Shown one piece after another: positions 54,509 through 64,000 of a DNA stretch of 64,000 nt. How positions within the stretch are numbered: the first letter of the stretch is position 1; each line of letters begins with the position of its first letter. The translations under genes and the position numbers were made by a program. Under the pieces are notes generated by a model, which saw only the letters and a list, made by a program, of their open reading frames with translations, made no database searches and was not told the DNA's origin. Location: assembly GCA_963978895.1 (NCBI GenBank), contig CAXBUH010000001.1:1-64000 (forward strand), given 5' to 3'. This DNA comes from Erpobdella octoculata (taxonomy: Eukaryota; Annelida; Clitellata; Hirudinida; Erpobdellidae).

Positions 54509-55795
54509 ATGTCAAAGGACCAAGATTCAAACATAGCACAATTGCTTAAGTTTCTAATTGATAAAGAAGCTCGAGAAAAAGAAGAGAAACTTGTGAGGGA
54601 AGCTCGAGAAAAACAAGAAAAACTTGAAAAAGAGGCTCGAGAAAAAGAAGAAAAGAGAATTGAAAAAAAATGAAACTGAAAAAAGATTTCTTCAGTTAAT
54701 CTCAATGATCCGTCGAAGTAAGACCAGACCTCTACAAACGAATTGAGCAATTTGTTTACGATCCAGATCAAGGCCTTACATTCACTGATTGGATTGGGCG
54801 ATTTGAAGAAGCTGTTCAGTCAGTCGGAGGCGAATCAATAAGCGATTCAGAAAAAAGAGCAACTCTGACCGGGAAGCTTCAACAAAACAAATACACGCTA
54901 CTTAAGGGTAGTATATTGCCGAGAACAATCAAGAATCTAAGCTATGAGGAGACAAAAGGTTGGCTAGAAAAACTGTTTGGTAATAAAAAAAAGCATTCAT
55001 CAAAGGCGGTTTGATTTTGAAAACGTCCAAATAAAGGACTCAGAGACTTTCAGGGCATTCGGCACAAGGGTGAACAGGCTGTGCAACGAAGCACAATGGG
55101 AAAATTTCACAAAAAAAAGCCAGTATGTGCTTACATTTTATATGGGGATTGAAGGATCCGAAATATTTAAACATTAAGCACAAATTACTGCTCAGGGTAG
55201 AACAAGAGTGCTCACTGGAAGAGCTTATTGAAGAATGTGAAAGGATAAAACTGTTACATACAGAACAAATGATGATTTCAGAAACCTTAGTTAGTAAGGT
55301 TAATCACTATTCAGAAAGATCACCTAAAAAATTTTCCAGCCAAAAAATCCGGGGTTCACCCGTAAACAAAAATGTTTGTTTTCTCTGTGGAAAACCGGGA
55401 CATTTTGCTGCCAACTGCAGAACTGATGATAAAAGTCCCAAAAGATTTTTCAGTAGAAAGAGAAGTCCAAGCTTAAGGAGGAGTCCATGTCTGTCATATA
55501 GACGACACGAAATACGGCAAGTCAAGACAATTCCCAGCAAGCGAACAATTATAGCAGCCAATAGAAGATACACCACGGTGAAATTTGGTATGTCGGAATT
55601 AGGATGCAACTGGACTCCGGAGCCGATGTCACAATCATCAATTACGAGAATGAAAATGCTGGCCAGACAGTCGGTATATTGGCATGGAATCGATAGAGAT
55701 ATTGAAAGTATGGTGAAAACCTGTGATGCATGTCAAAAAGCAGCTAAAATGCCTATAAAAAACACGTTGTCACCATGACCTGAACCATTCGTTTG
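54509..55795 (+). pseudogene. Gypsy gag-protease-integrase deletion derivative
   Basis: Starts ATGTCAAAGGACC after the primer site. The first about 54 codons are a highly charged coiled coil of KEAREKEEK units, then a frameshift in an A-run near 54670. Gag capsid follows (RIEQFVYDPDQGLTFTDWIG, LEKLFGNKK), then a CCHC knuckle CFLCGKPGHFAANC, then a protease motif LDSGADVTIINYE in another frame. It jumps directly to the integrase zinc-binding region (SVYWHGIDRDIESMVKTCDA). RT and RNase H are deleted. It ends at (TA)n. Confidence 0.8.
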
Positions 55796-55797
55796 CA

Positions 55798-56193
<396 letters not shown>

Positions 56194-56459
56194 ATAAACG
56201 TAGAGGAATATGCTTTCTAGCTATTCGTAACGTTAAAGTCGAAGTTATTTATAACACAATATTTCTCGAATTATCTTTAACTTTAATATTCTTCGTTGAA
56301 TATAATCTTTTACTTGACTCAAATCTGAATTATCTCACTTTGTAGAATTTAGCACAGTTCTAACAAATCTTTTGATAATTAAAATTTCTCTTACCAAAAT
56401 CACGTTTATTCTCTCAAATATTACCATCTGACATCCTGTCAAAGGAAAAGCTAAATAAC

Positions 56460-56460
<1 letters not shown>
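56194..56460. other. no gene seen
   Basis: AT-rich. May be the Gypsy internal flank. Confidence 0.35.

Positions 56461-56462
<2 letters not shown>

Positions 56463-56524
<62 letters not shown>
56463..56524. repeat. (TA)n tract at the palindrome's left edge
   Basis: About 62 bp of TA. Confidence 0.97.
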
Positions 56525-56525
<1 letters not shown>

Positions 56526-56528
<3 letters not shown>

Positions 56529-56628
56529 GTAAACACACTCCGTTAAAAACAAACGACCACTTTGCATTAATGACTTTTTTAATAAACTGTTCGAAATATT
56601 TAATTTTACGACGTAAACTAGAGTCCAT
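56526..56628 (-). pseudogene. PLE N-terminal fragment, left arm
   Basis: [20 protein letters not shown] then [14 protein letters not shown], ending at (TA)n. Same as the right arm. Confidence 0.75.
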
Positions 56629-56663
56629 TTTAAAAATTTATATAATACAAATAATAATAATTA

Positions 56664-56705
56664 GGACTGACTGGCCAGTTTCGACTACAGTCATCTTCAG
56701 AGTCC
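56664..56705 (-). ncRNA. hammerhead ribozyme motif, copy 5
   Basis: Stem I GGACT/AGTCC, core CTGAAGA (56694-56700), stem II GACT/AGTC, GAA (56680-56682), stem III ACTGGCCAGT, C at H17 (a GUC cleavage triplet, the most favourable). Confidence 0.85.
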
Positions 56706-57357
56706 GTAACCTAAAATGTCGTATTACGTAAACAGCTAAAGAATATATAGTAAACATCAACATAGAAATAGTGTTGTGCCTATATTAAATAAATATTTAA
56801 ATTAAAGTATTTAAAACCAGAGTATGACGATATAAGTAAATTACGAGAGCTTATAAAATTGATAAATGAAAAGAAGTATAAAGATAAATTAAATAATAAT
56901 TATTATTAATAAAATAAAATAAATAAATATAAATAGATAGGACGAATTGAATGAAGTCTATAATACTAATAATAGAAATTAAAACACTTAAAATTATTAG
57001 AAGATTAATGAAATTAAACTATAGGTATCTAGTGACAGTATATTGAAAGAAAAAAGTATGAAATAATAATTTTAAGTGTTTTAATTTCTATTATTAGTAT
57101 TATAGACTTCATTCAATTCGTCCTATCTATTTATATTTATTTATTTTATTTTATTAATAATAATTATTATTTAATTTATCTTTATACTTCTTTTCATTTA
57201 TCAATTTTATAAGCTCTCTTAATTTACTTATATCGTCATACTCTGGTTTTAAATACTTTAATTTAAATATTTATTTAATATAGGCACAACACTATTTCTA
57301 TGTTGATGTTTACTATATATTCTTTAGCTGTTTACGTAATACGACATTTTAGGTTAC

Positions 57358-57399
57358 GGACTCTGAAGATGACTGTAGTCGAAACTGGCCAGTCAGTCC
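57358..57399 (+). ncRNA. hammerhead ribozyme motif, copy 6
   Basis: Mirror of copy 5 in the right arm: core 57363-57369, GAA 57381-57383, GUC cleavage triplet. Confidence 0.85.
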
Positions 57400-57434
57400 T
57401 AATTATTATTATTTGTATTATATAAATTTTTAAA

Positions 57435-57780
<346 letters not shown>

Positions 57781-57991
57781 TCGTATATATATATATATAA
57801 GGCTATACTAACACCAACAATTATTATGTTAAATTTAATTTATATTTGCTTCTTTGATTTTAGTCTAAATTAATACCTTCCCTCGCATTTTATTTTGGTC
57901 ATATTTTATTTTTATCTACGTACTTCCACATTTCATTATTTGTTTTTAATCGTCTTTGTTTATGTTCGGTTCCTGTACCGCCGGCCTTTTG

Positions 57992-58041
57992 CTTTTTCTG
58001 AAGATGGCTGAAAAAATAGCCGAAACTTGCAAGTTAAAAAG
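57992..58041 (+). ncRNA. hammerhead ribozyme motif, copy 7
   Basis: Stem I CTTTTT/AAAAAG, core CTGAAGA (57998-58004), stem II GGCT/AGCC, GAA (58022-58024), stem III ACTTGCAAGT, T at H17. The ATG at 58004-58006 starts the PLE frame. Confidence 0.85.
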
Positions 58042-58198
58042 TAATAAAGATTTGTATAATCGGGCGTTCTTTGAACAACTTCGTGGGCGAGTTAAATTAC
58101 GTGAACTATCTCATATAATAGAAAAAGTTTGCAACAAAACTTGGTCAATAAAATTTAACCGAGCCTGTATCGACGAAAAATTAACACCTAATTATTTG

Positions 58199-58200
<2 letters not shown>
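58004..58200 (+). pseudogene. PLE N-terminal fragment starting inside a hammerhead
   Basis: MAEKIAETCKLKSNKDLYNR, LRELSHIIEKVCNKTWSIKF, NRACIDEKLTPNYLNN, then (TA)n. The same protein segment continues into RT in the copy at 63.1 kb, which proves it is the ORF start region. Confidence 0.85.

Positions 58201-58246
<46 letters not shown>
58201..58246. repeat. (TA)n tract between opposing PLE fragments
   Basis: About 45 bp of TA with a PLE N-terminal truncation on each side, pointing towards each other. Confidence 0.97.
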
Positions 58247-58248
<2 letters not shown>

Positions 58249-58249
58249 T

Positions 58250-58407
58250 TGAGACACGCTCCAAGAAACACAACTCGCCATTTGGCAGAAACAACTTTTC
58301 GAGCCAAATTCTCGACCTTTCGGCACAAAACTCTCTGTTCGAGACTACAATTAGCCAAAAACTTTTCCATTAAACTTTTATTGTCAGACCGACGGACCGT
58401 TTCAGCT
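58250..58407 (-). pseudogene. PLE N-terminal fragment, second subfamily
   Basis: MADKAETVRRSDNKSLMEKF from the ATG inside the ribozyme, LCRKVENLARKVVSAKWRVV, FLGACLKD, then (TA)n. Confidence 0.8.
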
Positions 58408-58429
58408 TTGTCAGCCATCCTCAGGGTCA
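58385..58429 (-). ncRNA. hammerhead ribozyme motif, copy 8
   Basis: Stem I TGACC/GGTCTG (GACC/GGTC paired), core CTGAGGA (58418-58424), stem II GGCT/AGCT, GAA (58401-58403), stem III ACGG-U-CCGT, C at H17 (GUC). Confidence 0.83.
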
Positions 58430-58561
58430 AAAGTAAAACGAGAAAAGTAAACAAACAGAAAGAACCGAAATTGTCAAAGAATTAGCACACTAACAAAAGA
58501 AAAAACGAAAAAACACTCTACCTATCAAATCAAAAGAATATAAAATTTATACTATTGGAAA

Positions 58562-59147
58562 TCAATTTTTGCGCTTTCGCTGTGTTATATTAGAAGAGAC
58601 AAGAATTTCCTCAGATACATTACAATGAGATTCGTCAGGAGCAGCCTCAACAGCCAAAGTATTTGTGTCAGAGGACGAGTCAGAAGTATCATCATTTATG
58701 TTATCCTCGTCGTTAGAAGGTATACAGGGTAACCGATGCATATTGCTTTCTTTGACACCGAATAAGTGGAGAATCTGTGGAAATTTATCAAATTGTTTAT
58801 TAATTGCGGGTCTCATTAATAAGATATAGAGAGCCTCTTTAATTTTCAGCCGGAAAGAGTCGGATTCACTTGTTAAAATCGAAACACCTTCTTCAAGTTC
58901 TTTTCGTGTTAGCTTTTTCAAATGAATACATTCATAATGATTAAGAATACTCCCAAACTGGAGATGCATCGTGAGTCTCCTTGACAACGTAGTGGTAGTG
59001 TGACCAATGTATGTATCCACCTTACAATGTGGAATAGAACATTTGAAATGGTACACCACGTGACTTTGTTGCAACGGGTCAGTGATACTTGTTCTATCAT
59101 TCTTGATGACCAAATTGAAAAGTTTCAAGTTTTTGTAATAAATATAT
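58562..59147 (-). pseudogene. PLE GIY-YIG endonuclease, second subfamily
   Basis: The frame enters at IYYKNLKLFNLVIKN next to the TA tract. HVVYHFKCSIPHCKVDTYIG, TTTTLSRRLTMHLQFGSI and LKIKEALYILLMRPAINKQF follow. After the nuclease comes an acidic Ser/Asp tail (about 50 residues) ending SNITQRKRKN. RT deleted. The frame is otherwise intact. Confidence 0.88.
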
Positions 59148-59151
59148 AAAC

Positions 59152-59164
59152 ATATATATATATA
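59152..59164. repeat. short TATATA junction
   Basis: Separates two PLE units in the same orientation. Confidence 0.7.
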
Positions 59165-59360
59165 TTCAAATAATTAGGTGTTAATTTTTCGTCGATACAG
59201 GCTCGGTTAAATTTTATTGACCCAGTTTTGTTGCAAACTTTTTCTATTATATGAGATAGTTCACGTAATTTAACTCGCCCACGAAGTTGTTCAAAGAACG
59301 CCCGATTATACAAATCTTTATTACTTTTTAACTTGCAAGTTTCGGCTATTTTTCAGCCAT
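59165..59360 (-). pseudogene. PLE N-terminal segment of the downstream unit
   Basis: Starts at the ATG inside the ribozyme (59358-59360). Runs through NRAFFEQLRGRVKLRELSH to IKFNRACIDEKLTPNYLN, then TA. Nearly identical to 58004-58200 on the other strand and to the 5' end of the long copy. Confidence 0.82.
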
Positions 59361-59372
59361 CTTCAGAAAAAG
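59324..59372 (-). ncRNA. hammerhead ribozyme motif, copy 9
   Basis: Stem I CTTTTT/AAAAAG, core CTGAAGA (59360-59366), stem II GGCT/AGCC, GAA (59341-59343), stem III ACTTGCAAGT, T at H17. Near-identical to copy 7. Confidence 0.85.
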
Positions 59373-59773
59373 CAAAAGGCCGGGCGGTACAGGAACCGAA
59401 CATAAACAAAGACGATTAAAAACAAATAATGAAATGTGGAAGTACGTAGATAAAATAAAATATGACCAAAATCAAAATGCGAGGGAAGGTATTAATTAAG
59501 ACTAAAATCAAAAAAGCAAATATAAATTAAATTTAACATAAGAATTGTTGATACAGGTGTTAGTTTTTCACCGATAAGAATTGTACATAAAAATTGAAGG
59601 CCTTAAATGTCGAAGTATACATAGATAGAAAGAAAATAAATAAATAAAATTAAGAACAAAAATAAAACAAAGGGATGTATTAATTACCATTGAAATCATA
59701 AGAGCAAATATAAAATAAATATGACCGAAAATAATACATAAACTAGAATACCAAGAGCGAGAAAAATCTAAAA

Positions 59774-61507
59774 TTAACGTCTACGTAATGTAATGTTTGG
59801 GTTATTAATTAAATTAGAAAAGAGGGTGTTATGGTCACCATTACTAGTCAAAGCAAACAAACGAGGAATGTACAAAGTTCGACTGGTAGGAATCATGGTG
59901 AGGGGCCGTCTCGGAGAAGAAGCACGTTCACTATGGCAGGTTCTAGGAAGTAAGCAGGATGGCGAAGGGGAGAAACCATGACCACAATTCTGGGAATGAT
60001 ATCTTTGGCGGGATACCTTTGTATTTCCTGGTGACGAACTCTTAGTACAGAGTGCAGATCTAATACATTGTAAGGGACATTCAGGTTTGTGCTCCACAGG
60101 GGGCACAGGGGCAACATTAGTTGGGTGAAAAGGCAAACGAAGACTGTATGGAGTATGCTGGCCTGGAATCGTGCTGACGGTCGGACGTAAACGAGAAGGA
60201 CGTTCACTATGGTAGTTGTAAACACCAATTCGAGGAAGTAAGAAAGATGGTGAAATTGAGCAACGGGGATCACAGTCGTGAGAACAAGGTCTTTGGCGGG
60301 AAACTTTCATAGTTTTTGGTGACATGCTCGCAGTGTAGAGGTCAGGTGCAATAGATTTTCTGGGACACGCTGCTTCGTGGTCGATGGAGGATGAAGAAGC
60401 ACAGGTAGGTAGATGAAAGAGAGAACCAGGACTGTACTGAGTTTCATTAGTTGGCATGGGGCGTCGTGGAGAAGAACGTTCGCTATGGTAGTTATTAGCA
60501 ACAATTCTAGGGTGTGAAATGGATGATGAAGGAGAAGAACCAAGATTATTGTCGTGAGAGCGAGATCTTTGGCGGGGAACCTTCACAGTCTCCGGTGACG
60601 AACTCTTAGTACAGAGTACAGATACACTAGATCGTATGGGACGTTCAGGTTTGTGACCGACGGAGGGCAAAGAAACGACGACAAGTGAAGAGGAAGGCAA
60701 TGCGTTAATTATTACATCTTTAGAAGTAATGGTATGAGCATTATGAAGTAGGTTTATGTTATGAACTGAGTGATTAGTAGCTGTAGTAAAAAGCTTTAGG
60801 ATATGTCCGGAGTGATCTTCTTGTATATTTATGGAAGGTCGGTCACGGACTATATAAAGTGCCTCGGCAATTTTCAAACGAGCTGGTTTTGGCACGTGAT
60901 GCAAAATAATGGTATTATCCACAAGTGTTTGCCTAGTGAGTTTAACACCGTGGGCAGTCTGGAAATGTGCTGCTATGCTACCGCCTTGCAAGTGCATAGT
61001 GAGGCGCCGAGATAGAGTGGTGCGGGTGTGTCCAATGTATGTTTCTATTGAAGTATGTTTTAGAGGGCAGGTGAATTTATACACGACGTTAGTAGATTGC
61101 AAGCGATCAGGTTGATGTGGTCCGTTTCTTGTAATCATAGAGTGTGATTTCTTGTTTTTATAATATATAGAAAATTGAAGTCGATGTCGGTTTCGGTCAT
61201 TAACTGTCACGCAATTTCCGATAATCTGACGTAAAATCTTTTCATCAAGATGATAATTGTCATGCATTTGAGCGCAATACCGAACATCGATAGTCTTTAT
61301 ATTATTTACGGGAGTTGAAATATTGTTAGTTTTTCGTCGAACAAACTTCTCGATGACGGCGTCAATCATGGTATTAGTATAATTATTGTTCACAAGTAGT
61401 GTTTTGAGACACTGAACCTCTGTATGGAAATGAGACCAGTCTTCAGATAACTCGTAAGCACGAGCTAATAAGTTAAAGATAACACTTTCCTTGTATTTAA
61501 CTGGACA
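59774..61507 (-). pseudogene. PLE linker, GIY-YIG nuclease and C-terminal repeat extension
   Basis: Open from just after the nonsense codon at 61508-61510 (CPVKYKESVIFNLLARAYEL). Counting from the ATG at 61393: linker with FSIYYKNKKSH (residues 74-84), nuclease 101-190 (VVYKFTCPLKHTSIETYIGH, TLSRRLTMHLQGGS, LKIAEALYIVRDRPSIN), then a roughly 350-residue extension. The extension has three degenerate repeats at about 247-336, 337-433 and 434-518, each with K-V-x-R-Q-R-x-x-S-H/Q and a later (Y/C)HSER block. The protein ends NITLRRR. The extension is Ser/Pro/Arg/His-rich and matches no domain I know. Typical PLE proteins end soon after the nuclease. Confidence 0.87.
59840..60655 (-). repeat. three-fold coding repeat in the PLE C-terminal extension
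   Basis: Repeat units at about 60386-60655, 60095-60385 and 59840-60094, roughly 255-290 bp each. They are recognised by shared CTKSSSP-, PRQR-, HSER- and PRRP-type blocks. Confidence 0.75.
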
Positions 61508-62041
61508 TTAACCAGCCCCGTTCATACAAAGACCTTCGGATGATGGCTTTACATACGATGAGTACGCTATACCGGTATCACATTGGGTAAGCAATACATC
61601 CAAAAATGCCAACCCGTGTTGTGGATCGCTATTTTCTACTGTAAACTTTAAAACTGAATGTTGTTGTAATGTAACCCGGAGGTCTTCAAGTTGGGTAGCG
61701 TCTTGACAAATTACAAAAATATCATCGACGTAACGTACATACATTGGCGGTTTGGCAAAGGTGTCAAAAACGATACTTTCAATATGGCCCAAATAAAAGT
61801 TGGCAAAGATAGGACCTAAGGGAGATCCCATAGCAATGCCGTTAATTTGTCGAAACAGTCGTCCATCTGGGTGCCGAAACGGTAATTCCTTGGTGCATAA
61901 CGAAAGCAGTTCAGACATGGATTCTTCGGGTATGATGGGAGGTGATAACTTAGAGTTATGGTATAAGTATTGCACGATAAATTTGATGGTTTCATCAGTA
62001 GGCACATTTGTGAACAAGTCAACGACATCCAATGAACTCAT
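61508..62041 (-). pseudogene. PLE reverse transcriptase palm
   Basis: LDVVDLFTNVPTDETIKF (first catalytic Asp region), GSPLGPIFANFYLGHIES and VRYVDDIFVICQ (catalytic Asp pair), then FLDVLLTQ. Ends at an in-frame TAA (61508-61510) just before CPVKYK, where other PLEs read an uncharged residue before DCP. It meets the upstream frame through a 4-base ATGA overlap caused by a 1-base shift. Confidence 0.9.
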
Positions 62042-63148
62042 AACACGGTGGTATGACGGTTGCCTTTGACTAAATTAATAAATTCGAAAGATGATTTCAC
62101 TGTATATTGACAAGGGCAGTATGGAGAAATCACTTTAACAAGATACTTCGCAATATCAAATGTAGGAGTGGGGCTTTGCGAAATTATTGGCCTAATTGGG
62201 AAATCAGATTTGTGAGTTTTTACGTTGCCGTAAATATATCCCGGTGAGAAATCTCCAATAATCTGATGCATGCCGGCTATGGGATTTTTCCGAAGAATGT
62301 TGCCTATTACTTTGTTAGTTTTTCGTTTGATTTCCAAAGTTGGATCTTTGGTAATCTCCAAAAATTTAGTTGTATCAGATACTATATCATTCAATTTATT
62401 TAGATAATCTGATGTATTCAAAATGACGTAGGCATGCGATTTGTCTGCTTTTCGTATAGTAATGGTGGAATTATTTTTCAATGAGTGGGCAGCTGTGTGT
62501 AGTTCTCGATCGATTCTATGTGAAGCATGACGATGTTTCAATTCTTCTGCTTGGAGTAGTGTTTGAAATCGATTATCAACAGAAATAGAACGATTTAGAA
62601 GATGTGGCTCAAACTGCATCAACATTTCTAGTTCAATTTGTTTCTTTATTGAACAATATTTGCCGGGGACGTGGTAGTTGTAACCAAGCTGCAAAAATCT
62701 GATCTCAGGTTCTGTGGGAGAGTATGAGGACAAGTTCATAAAATGGTTTGGTTCATCCCTAAGTAAAAACTTTGCGCCATACAATGAGGACAGTTTGTTG
62801 ATAATGATGTTCTTTTTCCGACGATTAACTCTGTCAGTGCTAGAATCAATGAACTGCTGAAAAGCATCAGTGGAAGCTTTATTAGGGAGCAAAGTCTGAT
62901 AGGCCTTGACTGAAGCACGTAGCGAAGCAGTTAATTTATTCACCTCGAGCTGTGCTTCAGTAATTTCTCTTTCTAGGGCGTCACGAACAGTATCAAATGA
63001 ATTAGAAATCCTAGAGCCTCGGTATTTATTATTCAAATAAATTGGTGTTAATTTTTCGTCGATACAGGCTCGGTTAAATTTTATTGACCAAGTTTTGTTG
63101 CAAACTTTTTCTATTATATGAGATAGTTCACGTAATTTAACTCGCCCA

Positions 63149-63150
<2 letters not shown>
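62038..63150 (-). pseudogene. PLE N-terminal and early RT region
   Basis: The frame extends upstream of the first in-frame ATG (63036) to the TA tract at 63150, reading VKLRELSHIIEKVCNKTWSI, KFNRACIDEKLTPIYLNNKY. It continues with a long helical region and the early PLE RT blocks ITIRKADKSHAYVILNTSDY and GYIYGNVKTHKSDFPIRPII. About 370 codons are uninterrupted. It stops at TGA where the frame should pass into the palm. Confidence 0.9.

Positions 63151-63198
<48 letters not shown>
63151..63198. repeat. (TA)n tract between a PLE 5' end and a Gypsy LTR
   Basis: About 48 bp of TA. Confidence 0.97.
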
Positions 63199-63202
<4 letters not shown>

Positions 63203-63371
63203 ACATATCACCAAATCGTATACCGGGCTCAATAGTATAGATTTGCAGTTTTATAGGAAAATTAATTAATGAAGCTTAATAAATCCTATTAATCTCTATC
63301 AATGGGAAACTGATCGTAAAATCATCGATTTTACATGATTACCCCCTTCTTAATTCTGTTTGTCCCGAACA
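63199..63371 (-). repeat. 3' LTR of a Gypsy element, abutting (TA)n
   Basis: Minus strand begins TGTTCGGGACAAACAGAATT and ends GATATGTAACA (TG...CA). 173 bp. A related LTR is at 55962-56193, also abutting (TA)n on the same side. Confidence 0.75.
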
Positions 63372-63960
63372 GCATAGTCGCTTTTGAGAAATGTGACTCG
63401 GCCAAAAACACAAAACAACTTAATCTTAATCGTGGCTTTGACCGCAATTCGCAAACAACATGGTCAAGTCTCTTGACCGTTTGATACAGTTTCTTCCAGT
63501 CCTTCATTGGCTCATCAACAGAGTCTTTCTTTGGCTCATCGTCGCCATTTCTGCACGGTTCATCACAGCCTTTTTTGCATGTCTCGTCCTGAACATCTTT
63601 GCACGGTTTGTCGGAATTGTCTGCTTTTTCTTCTTCCTTCACATCTTTTAGATCATTTTCAAGAAACTCTTCAAAAGGTTTTTAAAAACACGTTCCATAA
63701 ATCTAATAAATCCCTTCATCACACTGTTATTTGATTTTAAAATGACTCTTAGTCTATCTGATCTAGAATCCTCTGTGGATTCATCTGATATAGAACCCTC
63801 GGTACCGTTCTCAGTTCTTGGCTCATCTTTTTCAGAGTTTTTGCTTGCTACATTGCTATTGTTGTTTTGGAGAAATTCATCTCCGTCATGTTTGTTTTCT
63901 TCCAAACTACAATGACGTCCGGAGGCGGTCCACGAGCTTATACTTTCTTCCTTTATCACT
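63331..63960 (-). pseudogene. acidic C-terminal ORF of the Gypsy element, reading into its LTR
   Basis: Two overlapping frames. 63648-63959 is Ser/Glu/Asp-rich (KNSEKDEPRTENGTEGSISD). After a frameshift near 63680 the second frame gives KEEEKADNSDKPCKDVQDET, CKKGCDEPCRNGDDEPKKDS and ends inside the LTR. There is a regular spacing of Cys and DEP units. I do not recognise a domain. Position suggests the end of the element polyprotein or an extra ORF. Continues beyond the window. Confidence 0.45.
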
Positions 63961-64000
63961 AAGCTCTCGTTTTCTAAGTTCCCGCCTCAATTCGAGTATC

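Larger units (their letters stand above)
57805..58200 (+). mobile_element. PLE terminal unit, inverted relative to the long PLE
   Basis: Near-identical reverse complement of about 59160-59562: a 3' UTR piece, hammerhead and N-terminal segment. Ends at (TA)n. Confidence 0.88.
58247..59150 (-). mobile_element. PLE fragment: nuclease, 3' UTR, ribozyme, N-terminal segment
   Basis: A different PLE subfamily from the long copy. Truncated at both ends at TA-rich sequence. Confidence 0.85.
59165..63150 (-). mobile_element. long Penelope-like element with downstream partial unit
   Basis: Minus-strand order: N-terminal domain, RT, GIY-YIG nuclease, C-terminal repeat extension, 3' UTR, hammerhead, N-terminal segment. 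The 5' end (RGRVKLRELS) abuts (TA)n at 63151 and lacks roughly the first 30 codons plus the upstream ribozyme. The downstream unit is cut at the TPNYLN codons by TA. One frameshift and one nonsense codon break the main ORF. Confidence 0.92.

Noticed and set aside
59793..61115. Plus-strand and alternative minus-strand frames over the PLE extension
   Set aside because: They are shadows of the minus-strand PLE frame, which carries the nuclease motifs in continuity.

Overview
The window looks like intergenic and intronic DNA of an AT-rich invertebrate animal genome. The evidence is its repeat content: Penelope-like elements (PLEs) that carry hammerhead ribozymes, L2-type and other LINEs, Ty3/Gypsy LTR elements, a Helitron, hAT, pogo/Tigger and THAP/P-like DNA transposons, tRNA-derived SINEs, and many long (TA)n tracts. 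There are no bacterial-style operons. The species cannot be fixed from the sequence. Most coding sequence is mobile-element pseudogene.

Layout. 1-3.7 kb: PLE fragments with hammerhead ribozymes, (TA)n tracts and a solo LTR. 3.7-6.2 kb: broken LINE on the minus strand. 6.5-8.4 kb: foldback element, hAT remnant, MITE termini. 10.5-15.25 kb: full-length Ty3/Gypsy element with LTRs identical by eye and a 5-bp target duplication, but an interrupted gag-pol. 15.9-18.4 kb: tandem repeats (156-bp and 36-bp units) and a tRNA-derived SINE. 19.6-22.1 kb: L2-type LINE with an uninterrupted 807-codon frame, next to telomere-like repeats that belong to a mobile repeat. 22.9-28.2 kb: hAT remnants, a decayed Helitron helicase and a hAT MITE. 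28.6-34.1 kb: three copies of a THAP/P-like transposon, one interrupted by a Mutator-like MITE. 34-38.9 kb: nested SINE, hAT and LINE pieces. 39-43 kb: transposase fragment, L2 LINE, pogo/Tigger element. 43-48.6 kb: inverted repeats and decayed Gypsy pieces. 50-52 kb: SINE with an L2-derived tail. 52.6-63.2 kb: a cluster of PLE copies in both orientations with ribozymes, a 475-bp-arm palindrome, (TA)n tracts at the junctions, and Gypsy LTRs.

One probable host gene is visible. A short exon at 31864-32073 encodes a mitochondrial-type presequence. It is in phase with a larger exon at 48742-49534 that encodes a coiled coil with two membrane segments. The architecture resembles CCDC51/MITOK, the pore subunit of the mitochondrial ATP-sensitive K+ channel. 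The intron between them would be about 16.7 kb and is filled with mobile elements.

The most interesting system is the PLE family. Nine hammerhead motifs are present. In most copies the conserved core overlaps the ATG that opens the PLE reading frame, so cleavage would remove the start codon. The best copy also carries a C-terminal extension of three degenerate Ser/Arg/Pro-rich repeats beyond its GIY-YIG nuclease. Nearly every PLE fragment ends at a (TA)n tract.
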